Made by a program: the position numbers and the translations under genes. DNA of 23,705 nucleotides, taken from assembly GCA_002070755.1 (NCBI GenBank), contig MWDY01000178.1, positions 1-23,705 of the forward strand. The letters are read 5' to 3'. The notes beneath the pieces are model-generated. The model was not told the DNA's origin, ran no database searches, and was given only the letters and a program-made list of their open reading frames with translations. The stretch is from Spirochaetes bacterium ADurb.Bin110. GTDB taxonomy: Bacteria > Spirochaetota > Spirochaetia > Treponematales > Rectinemataceae. Shown here one piece after another: positions 8,301-15,808 of the stretch (positions within the stretch are counted from its first letter, which is position 1; each line of letters opens with the position of its first letter).

Positions 8301-8869
8301 AATTCAGCTTGCTGATACTGACCAACCGCGACATCGTGGTGCGGAGTAATGACTTCTCGCCATGGCTTCAGGGTTCCTGTAACCGCGCTCGTAATGGTTG
8401 AGCTTGTGCCCTTGCGCCGCTCGTTACGAACCTGTTCATCAAAGCGGATACGCAACAGTTCATTCTTTGACCGCTCTATCTCTTCAGCCTCGGGCGCAGA
8501 GATGGCAGTTAGGAGCCTGCTCGCAGAGTCGAGTGCACGGTAGGCGTCGTCGGTGCTAAAGGTGTCTTGATGTGCCCACATATTCCGGTTCTCCCGGAGT
8601 TCACTCACAAGACTTCGTTCGGCGTTACCCAGCGTCCGGCTGTAGATTTCGTTCCAGTTGACCCACATGAAATTGAGCAGAGCGGCGACATCCCATTGTT
8701 CAATCGGCTTGCCACCAAGTTTTCGATCGGCATTCGCGAAATCTCTAATTATCCCCTCGGCATCCCTCTCGGGGACTCTGGCAAAAACTTCACGCTTCAC
8801 AAAAGGCGCAAGGCCTGCCTTAAGGATCTCCATCGTTTTCCCGACTCTGTCGTAATTGCTCAGTGCCAT
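5339..8869 (-). CDS. DUF499 P-loop ATPase with N-terminal Swt1-like HEPN domain
   Basis: 1176 residues from the ATG at 8869, which has GGGAG 8 nt upstream; a TTG at 8884 would add five residues and lacks a proper site. Domains: residues 1-125 a helical Swt1-like HEPN domain with the RNase-type motif R95-NMWA-H100; residues ~185-520 the DUF499 ATPase with Walker A NFGGGKTHS (GGGKT at 249-253) and Walker B CLVLIDE (D362, E363); residues ~1002-1080 a beta-rich, bacterial Ig-like segment (AAWSASGGEIDGLGVYQAGDTTGTYTVDVELEG); residues ~1100-1176 a conserved tail (FHGVVTLDPDRVGRDAGRIAEEV...FDNQGFE). DUF499 proteins are the large ATPases of predicted DUF1156-methylase defence systems and are thought to act on or sense invading DNA. 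The gene is last in the operon, 34 nt after DUF262. Whether the HEPN site is an active RNase is untested. Confidence 0.9.
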   Translation of the reverse strand: MALSNYDRVGKTMEILKAGLAPFVKREVFARVPERDAEGIIRDFANADRKLGGKPIEQWDVAALLNFMWVNWNEIYSRTLGNAERSLVSELRENRNMWAHQDTFSTDDAYRALDSASRLLTAISAPEAEEIERSKNELLRIRFDEQVRNERRKGTSSTITSAVTGTLKPWREVITPHHDVAVGQYQQAEFAADLWQVYLGEGSPEYKNPTEFFRRTYLTESLKNLLIGAIRRLATNTGDPVIQLQTNFGGGKTHSMLALYHLFSGVNPGELVGIDEVMRTAGVSRLPEVNRVILVGNRISPGQPSIKPDGTTVHTLWGELAWQLGGKAAYNRIALDDQNATSPGDALRILFNEYGPCLVLIDEWVAYARQLHGDRDLPGGDFETHFSFAQALTESAKLAKNCLLVISLPASDDTGSPHTLADNAEVGGEQGREALIRLRNVVGRLESSWRPATAEESFEIVRRRLFEPLGDASHFKDRDTVTRAFSNFYMAQQQEFPPECRTVEYEKRLRAAYPIHPEVFDRLYGDWSTLLKFQRTRGVLRLMAAVIHSLWEKGDRNPLIMPANIPVDDPRVQSEMTRYLSDNWVPIIEKEVDGPDSLPLKIDSEVPNLGKFAATRRVARTIYLGSAPITDAAHHGIEDRRIKLGSVMPGESPTVFGDALRRLASSATYLFQDGSHFWYSTQPTVTKLAEDRAEQLSHDPDAVVQEIETRMRADLRQKGDFSRIHTFPHGGQDVPDDLDTRLVVLGIDYPYSKDSDSPGMEEAKRILESRGNSPRLYRNTLVFLVADKGRLQDLDEAVRKFLAWKSIISQKDQLNLSPFQVRQAEQQLAASDATVTARVPETYQWLLVPDQQQSPQAAIVWQSIKISGQEPLAARASKKLRNEELLILSYAPTRLRMDLDRIPLWRGDCVSIKQLAEDYARYIYLPRLVSPSVLLECVRNGVSLLTWERDSFAWADSWDENAQRFKGLRAGRTIALNDENSEGLLVKPDIALQQMEREAKPSRIVLTPERVELPRASKVSFSLTAYDAEGRTLPVSRAAWSASGGEIDGLGVYQAGDTTGTYTVDVELEGFHARSIVVISDSAPEAPPQRSSFAASAPRFKRFHGVVTLDPDRVGRDAGRIAEEVITHLSVQKGARITVTLEIQAELPEGANETLVRTVTENANALKFDNQGFETE

Positions 8870-8903
8870 GCTGATAACTCCCAATTCTCGTTTCGACGCT
8901 ATT

Positions 8904-10715
8904 TTACAATACTTCGAGGTAATAGTGTTTCATATATCGTGCCATAAGAATACGTCGAGAGGCAAGAAACTCTTCATAATTATCGAAATCCATATCCATC
9001 ACGGACTCAGGTATGCAGTTCATTTCGAGATTTTCCTTTAGTTCTTCTATCGTTGTGATATTCGATCCCAGTTTCATTCCACCATTGACGATCTGATCTT
9101 TGATTACTTGAAAATATACTCGCGGCGCCCTTTTGCCTATCTTAATGTTAATTTCGCTCTGCATGTACACATAATTCGCGATTTGATTGTATTTCCCTTT
9201 CGTCAGTCCGTTTTTCTTAAGAAAATCCTTCGGGAATACATGGTGGATATCGCCCATGTGTAGTACAAGTTCCTCGACGGTTATGTCTCTGGAAAGAAAT
9301 CCCTTCGCCTTTTTTTTCACCTGAGAAGCAAGAAAAACTCCCCAGAGCGGACTCGTTACCACCGAAGTTTCAAGACCCTGGGCTATTGTTACATCCCAGA
9401 ATGTATCCGTGAGAAGCATAGCTTCAGCGTTCCTCATAAGTGCTTCCATTCCGTTCGCCTTCAACCCGCGAATGTCTGCGTCAAATGCGGAATCAGGAGC
9501 ACCCCCACTGTAACGCCCAGTGAGCAGAGACATGACAAACCACCGCCTGACCCAACGTTCGATGCTTCCGGAATCATAGCCTTGGTCACGAAGTGTAAGA
9601 TAAAGCGCGTAGCTGAAGTTGAGGGCTGATTGCGAACGTATAAAAGAAGCGTCAATAAAACCTGCAGAGCGAACGATCATGAGGAAGCGTTTGAAATTAG
9701 CTTCGCGCATGTAGTCGCGGATACCTTGCTCTAGCGTCGCGAATGATTCTTCCGCAATTCTCGATTCGAAGGTTCGCGTATCAAAATTACGACCAGAAAG
9801 TAAGTTGACCAGGTCGGAAAACTTGCCTCTTCCAAACTTGGCGATAAGCACGACACGCAACATATCGGAGTAATCGGGATCATAGATATCGCCGTTTTCA
9901 TTTTTCAGCCACGACATCATCTGGAAATAGTCGGTCTTGGCAAATTCGGTATCCACATTTTTAATCGTTGTATAGAACCCTGGCTCTACAGCCATATGAC
10001 AAAAATAATCGATCGCTTTTCGAATAAGAGGGCCATTATACTCCTCGCTCGAAGCAATCTTGGACATAGCAAAGTCAGCCTGCCCAAGCACGACACCCTT
10101 TGAGTTTATGCGGATAAATATTTCTGTCACGGTCTCTATATCAAGCTCATGAGCGAGCTCGATGATGCCGATCTGCCTGCTTTTAATGTTCAATAAATTC
10201 TGAAGCGTTGCAAAGATAGAATCTTGATCTGCGGTGGGATTTAAAGCCATGTATGATTTTAAAATAGCGAGTGTATTCGCTGTGCTAGAATAAAGCGGCG
10301 CGATATCCGAAATCCAAGAAGCATCATTCTCGATTGCCGGGTTACATACTTCAAATTCCTCTCTAAGAGGATTGAATGCGATTTTTATCCGTGTCTCTCG
10401 ATACTCAGCGTTTATTATCTGACAACCAAGTACCGCAGCTGCAAGCGCAGTGACACGCTGCTGTCCATCAATCAGCACCTTTTTACCGTACGATTCTTTA
10501 CCATCCTTAAGCCTGACATTTGGATTTTGCCACGTGATGAGGTATCCGATAGGGAAACCTTGATAGAGCGAATCCAGAAGATCGCGGACCTTTGTGGTAT
10601 CCCACACGAAGGGACGCTGAATCTCCGGAATAGCAATTTCTCCCGAGGTGAGCCACGCCAGGATGACTTCGACAGGTTGATTATGTACTTCGTATTTGCT
10701 CATAAATGGTGACAT
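8904..10715 (-). CDS. DUF262 domain protein with C-terminal HNH-like nuclease motif
   Basis: 603 residues. The N-terminal DUF262 (ParB/Srx-like) domain shows PEIQRPFVW (30-38), LLDSLYQGFPIGYLI and the nucleotide-site motif IDGQQRVTAL (82-91). The C-terminal part has IHHVFPKDFLKKNG (HHVFP at 491-495) followed by N510 and N514 in KYNQIANYVYMQSEIN, an HNH/beta-beta-alpha-Me pattern like that of DUF1524. Related DUF262-HNH proteins (GmrSD, BrxU, SspE) are NTP-controlled nucleases that attack modified or unmodified phage DNA. By analogy this may be the cleaving subunit of the island, but that is inference. The ATG at 10715 has GGAAGG 5 nt upstream. It lies 36 nt after the methylase and 34 nt before DUF499, so it is operonic. 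It could also be a separate stand-alone system. Confidence 0.85.
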   Translation of the reverse strand: MSPFMSKYEVHNQPVEVILAWLTSGEIAIPEIQRPFVWDTTKVRDLLDSLYQGFPIGYLITWQNPNVRLKDGKESYGKKVLIDGQQRVTALAAAVLGCQIINAEYRETRIKIAFNPLREEFEVCNPAIENDASWISDIAPLYSSTANTLAILKSYMALNPTADQDSIFATLQNLLNIKSRQIGIIELAHELDIETVTEIFIRINSKGVVLGQADFAMSKIASSEEYNGPLIRKAIDYFCHMAVEPGFYTTIKNVDTEFAKTDYFQMMSWLKNENGDIYDPDYSDMLRVVLIAKFGRGKFSDLVNLLSGRNFDTRTFESRIAEESFATLEQGIRDYMREANFKRFLMIVRSAGFIDASFIRSQSALNFSYALYLTLRDQGYDSGSIERWVRRWFVMSLLTGRYSGGAPDSAFDADIRGLKANGMEALMRNAEAMLLTDTFWDVTIAQGLETSVVTSPLWGVFLASQVKKKAKGFLSRDITVEELVLHMGDIHHVFPKDFLKKNGLTKGKYNQIANYVYMQSEINIKIGKRAPRVYFQVIKDQIVNGGMKLGSNITTIEELKENLEMNCIPESVMDMDFDNYEEFLASRRILMARYMKHYYLEVL

Positions 10716-10751
10716 TCACTCCTTCCAAGAGTTCTAAAAATGTTTACTAAC

Positions 10752-13637
10752 CTAATCTTCGCCCTGTTCGAACAATTCACCCATATCGGACGAGGGCTTT
10801 CTGATGTTCTTCGCAAGGCGCTCAATCTCCGGCCAACTCTGCACGAGGCTGTTATAGGAGAGAGCTTCCTGCGCGCGCTTCTTGCGCTCGCAGATTGTAT
10901 AGAGACGATAACAGAGCTCCCTGGCAGATTCGGCATCGCTACCCAGTTTCTGTACTATTTTTGCGGTCGCATTCTCTCCATCTTTTTCAAGAATGCGTAT
11001 GAGCTGGTGTACCATCTCCCAAGTGGAGAGTCGAGTATCAGTTTGGGGATCCCAGCTTTCATCAAGCTCTGAGGGTGTGCGAAGCCTGACTCTGCCTTTG
11101 CCCGAGAAAAGAATGCCAGATGCAACCATTCTTTGGATGCTGGTATCTTTGGCCTTGGAGAGTGTTTCGGCCACGCCGAATTCTCCTTCAGAGAATCCAT
11201 ACTGTTCGAACCACGCAAGAGCCCAGCGGCTCTCCGCGTCGTAGTCGCCCTCCTGTTCGGCAATGGTCTCGTCGAGGGTCTGGTTGATGAGCGCGAGCGC
11301 GTCTCTCACCGTGAGCGGTGCGCCTTCGGCGTCAAGCACTTTTTCGTACTGGGTGAATATCGCCATGCCAGGGCCGATAGCAGCCTGCGCGAGATCCACT
11401 GGCGCGATGTTGCCGCGCTGAAGGTCTTTAAGGGCCCGAGGGATCTCAGAGCGGAGCTTCGAGATGAATTCTCGACGGCTGGAGATCGGCGCGTTAGGGG
11501 AGCGTTTGCGGCAGACGAGGACGATGCTGGAGCTGAGAGCGTTGGTGTCAATACCGATTGATCGAGCCCCTCGCTCAGTTCGGATTGGCCAAGTACCCGT
11601 AAGTGCAAATCCTGCTTGTAATACAGCCTCAAGAAAAGTCTCCCAACCTGTGCTGGCAATCCCGATATTCATCTCGCTCTCTGATTGTTTGAAGGCATAA
11701 TAGATCGATATAGGAAATGCTGGATGTGCTTGCTCGGCTAGTCGATTCATCGCCAGAGTCATCCCGCTCAGAAAGAACGCTTCTGCTAATTCTTTACTCT
11801 CATGACGGTAGGGTGTAGCAACTAGTTCTTCATTTTTGGGGACAGCAAGTGTAGCAAAGAGACCTGGGAAAATTGGCTTCAATGTACGGCGAAGCCATAC
11901 ATAAAAATAATCTGAAAGATCTGCATACCCAATGTTATCATAGTAAGGCGGATCGGTTGAGATTAAACAATCAGTACTAATATTTTGTTTTTGAGCATCA
12001 GCTTGCTTAGCAAAACCTCTATTATTGGGTATAAAATTAAGAATCACATTTTCAATCCATTCAATGCATGTTGAAACCCAATTACCACTTGAGTCGGAAA
12101 ATGGACTTGATTCAGCAAAATCCCAGACCATTGGAATTGCTTGTCGCGTAAATGCATGAGCAATAAATCCACCACCCGGTTCCCATGTAGCATTTGAATT
12201 CCAGTAATCAGCAGCTCGACTAATCCCACAGCCTAAATATGCCCCCACGGCCTCTGCATACGCCCGCGCTCCGGTGCCACCCGCTTCGAGGCCGACGTCA
12301 TCGTCCGCAAGCCCGGCCTGTACCGCATCTTTCTCGATGCGAGGTATCGCTTCCTGCACGAGGTCGGAGAAGGTGTCGAGCGCAACAAGCTGGCGAGGGG
12401 TGAAGAGATCGCCGAAGGTGTTCATTCCATAAAGTGGAAGCTGGTCTCGGCATTTACCGATTAGATCATTCTGAGGTTTCCAATATGGTTTCACAGAGCG
12501 CACGATGTTTTCATGCTCCGTAATTGGGTCAAGGTACACTCGTCCTTTGGTTCCCTCGGCAACAATCGCCATGAGTTTCGAGCCCATTCTTCCTGCTCGG
12601 CCCTCTGATTTTATATAATCACCTTTTATTGGCTCTCCTGACATTAGGCACATAAAATTCGCACCGCGTGCCAATTTTGTTCCGTTCTTTGCCGCTTCCG
12701 GCTCCTTCGGCTTCCCCACCTTCACCGTAAACCGATACCCACCATTCTCGATGACCGGTTCGACATAGGCTTCTTTCCCGGGCTTGGTGGAGAGCATAAA
12801 GGTGCTCGCCAGCGGCACGTCGATATTCGCGAAGGCTGGATTGGGGCTCTTGACCGTGCGCGCCCATATCCACGCGATCACCGTGAGCTCTCTGCCCCGA
12901 TACTCAGCAAGGTCCGGACGCCCCTCGACCATCTCGTCGGTGATCTTTACCTTTGGGTAGAGGTGCCCGATGCGCTTCTCCGCCTCGTTCCGCATCCACT
13001 GGCCGTAGTAGCGCACGTCCTCAGCCAGACCTGCGGCTCCCTTCCACGTCTTCGCGATGAGTTGGTTCTTCCTTGCCTCGGGATTGACGGGCGCCCGGCC
13101 CGCGAACTTTGGTGGAATTTCTATCATTGCCTTATTGATAAGCACTGCCACTGGATTAAGATCGCTCGCCCAGGCTTCAAGCCCAAGGCGTTGTGCTTCG
13201 AGGGGGATTGATCCGCCTCCTGCAAAGGGATCATGAAATGCTGGCAGCTTGTTCCGATCGAAGAGCTCCGCCGCGTGCGGATGATCTGCATTCTCCGCAC
13301 AGGTGCGTAGCCAACTGTTCCAAATCTCATCACGAGCTCTCTGCAGAACCTCTTCGTTTGTGGTATTCTCCCACTTCACGAGGTCTTCGATGATATGAAA
13401 GAGACGCTCGCGTTCCTTCTGTTGGGCTTTTTCGGTAGGGAAAAGGTCCGGGTATGAGGAAGGATCGTCCACCATCTGCGCAAAGATCACCGCACGCGCC
13501 GCTGCCAGCGGCCGGCGCGCCCACCATAAATGCAACGTGCTTGGATGCCCGTGCCGGATCGATTTTTCACGCGCGCTCGCTGCATTGATCGCCTCCAGCG
13601 GAAGCGCTACTTCGATAAGTTTCTTTCGAGTGGTCAT
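10752..13637 (-). CDS. DUF1156 domain DNA methyltransferase (N6-adenine type)
   Basis: 961 residues. It opens with the DUF1156 signature LIEVALPLEAINAASAREKS, then HPSTLHLWWARRPLAAARAVIFAQ. The SAM-binding motif I is DPFAGGGSIPLEA (136-148). The catalytic motif IV is STDPPYYDNIGYADLSDYFYVW (DPPYYDN at 562-568); a DPPY tetrad with motif I before motif IV indicates an amino-methyltransferase, most likely m6A. The large insert between the motifs and the ~200-residue C-terminal tail (from ~760) are usual for DUF1156 proteins. In such systems the methylase is expected to mark host DNA while helicase and ATPase restrict foreign DNA; target site unknown. The gene begins 15 nt after RloB. Base composition is strikingly mosaic: roughly a third GC around 11880-12060 against 60-75% at 12241-12360 (hand counts), consistent with recombination through the catalytic region. 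Confidence 0.92.
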   Translation of the reverse strand: MTTRKKLIEVALPLEAINAASAREKSIRHGHPSTLHLWWARRPLAAARAVIFAQMVDDPSSYPDLFPTEKAQQKERERLFHIIEDLVKWENTTNEEVLQRARDEIWNSWLRTCAENADHPHAAELFDRNKLPAFHDPFAGGGSIPLEAQRLGLEAWASDLNPVAVLINKAMIEIPPKFAGRAPVNPEARKNQLIAKTWKGAAGLAEDVRYYGQWMRNEAEKRIGHLYPKVKITDEMVEGRPDLAEYRGRELTVIAWIWARTVKSPNPAFANIDVPLASTFMLSTKPGKEAYVEPVIENGGYRFTVKVGKPKEPEAAKNGTKLARGANFMCLMSGEPIKGDYIKSEGRAGRMGSKLMAIVAEGTKGRVYLDPITEHENIVRSVKPYWKPQNDLIGKCRDQLPLYGMNTFGDLFTPRQLVALDTFSDLVQEAIPRIEKDAVQAGLADDDVGLEAGGTGARAYAEAVGAYLGCGISRAADYWNSNATWEPGGGFIAHAFTRQAIPMVWDFAESSPFSDSSGNWVSTCIEWIENVILNFIPNNRGFAKQADAQKQNISTDCLISTDPPYYDNIGYADLSDYFYVWLRRTLKPIFPGLFATLAVPKNEELVATPYRHESKELAEAFFLSGMTLAMNRLAEQAHPAFPISIYYAFKQSESEMNIGIASTGWETFLEAVLQAGFALTGTWPIRTERGARSIGIDTNALSSSIVLVCRKRSPNAPISSRREFISKLRSEIPRALKDLQRGNIAPVDLAQAAIGPGMAIFTQYEKVLDAEGAPLTVRDALALINQTLDETIAEQEGDYDAESRWALAWFEQYGFSEGEFGVAETLSKAKDTSIQRMVASGILFSGKGRVRLRTPSELDESWDPQTDTRLSTWEMVHQLIRILEKDGENATAKIVQKLGSDAESARELCYRLYTICERKKRAQEALSYNSLVQSWPEIERLAKNIRKPSSDMGELFEQGED

Positions 13638-13652
13638 TACTATATCGTCCTT

Positions 13653-14282
13653 TTATTGTTTTTTGATTCTTTCACATAGCTGGTATACGCGTGAACCGAA
13701 TGATTGCGGCCATCGGTCAGCTGGATTTAGATCCAAAGAGCGCGCGTTCTTAATCGCTCTCTCGGCCTGTTCGATGTACTCACCCGCGTCGTTGAGGTCC
13801 TTTCGATAATGTCCGTGAATCCTTCGTATTTCATCGCCAATACTCTTGCATCCTTTCCATTCAAGTTCTGACAGTACCATTGCGTCGATTCCCGTTTCCA
13901 AAATCCAATGCAGTAAAAGCCATGCCTCAAAGCAGGGTCGGCTTACCGCGACATGATAGCTTTTCTGGGAAGCTTGTTGTGCGATCTCACTTAGTTTTTT
14001 TTCACCCCAGCGGTCGTAATCGATCACTACCCAGAATTCGTCATCTGGTCCTGCTTTTGATTTCTTAAATGCATCGATCGATGAAATGACATGCTCAGGG
14101 GCCGACTCACTCGCTTCCTGCCTTTTTATGAGCTCGATATGTATCCTCGAAGGAAAGTCTGTATATCTTTCTTTAAATTCCTCGAAATATCGGTATTCGG
14201 TGACATCTCCTTCACATGCAATCCCGATGATACTGGCGTCTCTAAATCCGCTCAGACGTGCGAATGAACGGCGTGTTTTCAT
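13653..14282 (-). CDS. rloB: RloB family protein (AbiL-like second subunit)
   Basis: 209 residues from ATG 14282. RloB hallmarks: IIGIACEGDVTEYRYFEEF (E24 and E29 in the CEGxxTEYxYF motif), VVIDYDRW (D88, D90) and VSRPCFEAWLLLHW (114-126). The glutamate and DxD pattern resembles a Toprim nuclease site. The upstream GTG at 14291 is possible, but ATG 14282 creates a 4-nt ATGA overlap with the stop of the ATPase gene, the typical translational coupling of two-subunit systems. RloA/RloB-type pairs of an ABC ATPase and RloB resemble lactococcal AbiL and are analogous to OLD-type and PARIS ATPase-Toprim effectors. Expected role: nuclease effector held by the ATPase until infection, by inference from family. 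Confidence 0.88.
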   Translation of the reverse strand: MKTRRSFARLSGFRDASIIGIACEGDVTEYRYFEEFKERYTDFPSRIHIELIKRQEASESAPEHVISSIDAFKKSKAGPDDEFWVVIDYDRWGEKKLSEIAQQASQKSYHVAVSRPCFEAWLLLHWILETGIDAMVLSELEWKGCKSIGDEIRRIHGHYRKDLNDAGEYIEQAERAIKNARSLDLNPADRWPQSFGSRVYQLCERIKKQ

Positions 14283-15616
14283 TTGCCCCACATCCTTGTC
14301 TCGATATTGCGGATTATTGGAATCCCGCCAAAACGGCCCTGGAGGTACCCTTTACGAATATCTTTATCGTATCGTGGTTTAAATTCTTCTAGCGAATAGA
14401 GATGAGACGCAGATGCCCGATCCTTCTCCACAAACCATATTTCGTCTTTGCGAAGCAGGTCCAGATCGAGTAGGTCAAGTTCATGAGTAGTGGCCAATAT
14501 CTGACTTCTCGATGTCGAACATGAGAAAAAATACTCAAGAAAGGCTCTTGTGAGTTGCGCATGCATGCTGCGATCGAGTTCATCTATCACATAGAGCTTT
14601 TCGTGTTCGCACATGTCGGCGAGTGCCGGAATCAAGTCGATGAGCCGTAGTGTACCATCGGATTCATCTTTGAGATCGAACGGTATCTGCTCATGTGTTT
14701 CTGCGATTTCATGGGATATTGTGATTTTATACAGCTTGAGTTCACCATTTTGATTTTTCGCGAGGTGATAGCGAGACTTATAAGGCCCCGCAAGCATCAT
14801 CTGGCTGCCATTTTTCAATTTATTTTTCAAGTCAAGAAGTAGATCAGCAGGAATATCTTTTACCGAGTTTTCAGGATCGAGCTGTGTTTCTCGAATCCCC
14901 GCAATACCAAGCCCTAAATTCTTAAAAAATTCTTCATATACATGTGCGATTTTCTTTCCGGGTGTCGCAGCTAGATCGAGTCTTGTATAAATAGCTTCAG
15001 GATAAATGACTTCCACACCATATCTGAACCAGTCATATATGCTGCGATACCTATCGCTGTTGCTCTCGACTGTTTCGGTGAGAAATGGCTGGTTGGGGCG
15101 AGTGCTTTTCGCAATAAACTGGAAACGCTGCTGCTCTTCTCTATTGTTAAAATGCTCAGGTAAGTCGAATTTTGAATCGGTACCTGTCCACGTGCGTGAA
15201 AACAATGTGCGTTCAGAAGTAGGAAGAATACGGGTGAGTGATTCTTCGAGAATGACATGATCGTCGAATGCAAGTCTATATGCGTACAACGTCTTGTCAA
15301 TATCAATCTCGAATTCAAAAAAACTCGGCTCTCGCAGAGCGGAAGGTCTCAACCTGAATGGTGTTCTTTTAATTGGCTCATCAATCCGAAAGCCATTTAC
15401 GATCATGCCTATAGCAAAATCAAAACACTTTGCCAAATTGGACTTGCCTGATGCGTTGGCGCCGTAGACTATCGCGGATTTCAAGAGTGAGGGTTTGTGC
15501 CGATTTCCGCTTTTCAGCATATGCTTCGATAAATTTCGACTTTTTCCCGCAACGCAACTTATGGTCTGCGGGGCATCGAATGAATAGAGGTTTGCGAACG
15601 TGGCTCGAACTAACAT
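14279..15616 (-). CDS. AAA/ABC-type ATPase paired with RloB (RloA/AbiL-like)
   Basis: 445 residues. The N-terminal part has FANLYSF and Walker A IVYGANASGKSNL (GANASGKS at 52-59). The ABC-signature region is DESDGTLRLIDLIPAL (from 317), Walker B is LYVIDELDRSMH (341-352) and the H-loop is ATTHELDLLD (375-384), the pattern of AAA_15/AAA_21 SMC-like ATPases in abortive-infection modules. The ATG at 15616 has GGAGG 5 nt upstream; the GTG at 15634 lacks such a site, so I trimmed six residues. It shares an ATGA overlap with rloB, and its own promoter is likely at 15636-15663. In analogous systems such an ATPase cages the effector and senses a phage trigger. Here that is inference. The module could work alone rather than with the surrounding methylase system. 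Confidence 0.88.
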   Translation of the reverse strand: MLVRATFANLYSFDAPQTISCVAGKSRNLSKHMLKSGNRHKPSLLKSAIVYGANASGKSNLAKCFDFAIGMIVNGFRIDEPIKRTPFRLRPSALREPSFFEFEIDIDKTLYAYRLAFDDHVILEESLTRILPTSERTLFSRTWTGTDSKFDLPEHFNNREEQQRFQFIAKSTRPNQPFLTETVESNSDRYRSIYDWFRYGVEVIYPEAIYTRLDLAATPGKKIAHVYEEFFKNLGLGIAGIRETQLDPENSVKDIPADLLLDLKNKLKNGSQMMLAGPYKSRYHLAKNQNGELKLYKITISHEIAETHEQIPFDLKDESDGTLRLIDLIPALADMCEHEKLYVIDELDRSMHAQLTRAFLEYFFSCSTSRSQILATTHELDLLDLDLLRKDEIWFVEKDRASASHLYSLEEFKPRYDKDIRKGYLQGRFGGIPIIRNIETRMWGK

Positions 15617-15635
15617 ATCAGCCTCCGATACCACT

Positions 15636-15663
15636 ATTGTAGCATTCTTTTATAAAAAAACAA
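15636..15663 (-). promoter_or_regulatory. Candidate promoter of the ATPase-rloB unit
   Basis: TTGTTT (15658-15663), 16-base spacer, TACAAT (15636-15641), directly before the ribosome site of the ATPase gene. The surrounding 174-nt gap (15635-15808) is very AT-rich and holds nothing else I recognise. Several alternative -35 placements exist in the T-rich stretch. Confidence 0.5.
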
Positions 15664-15808
15664 CAATTTTTGACATATTTAGAGAAATTATCTCTGAATA
15701 TGCACATATTTTCTTGAAAATAGATTGAAAGGGAAAAATAAACAAATGTGACTTATAGTCATATGATAAGAATACGAATGGTTTACGTATGCTTGCTCGA
15801 GCTGTTTA

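Noticed and set aside
11133..11561. 142-residue plus-strand open frame opposite the methylase
   Set aside because: It is an antisense shadow of a GC-rich conserved gene, without family features or a promoter.
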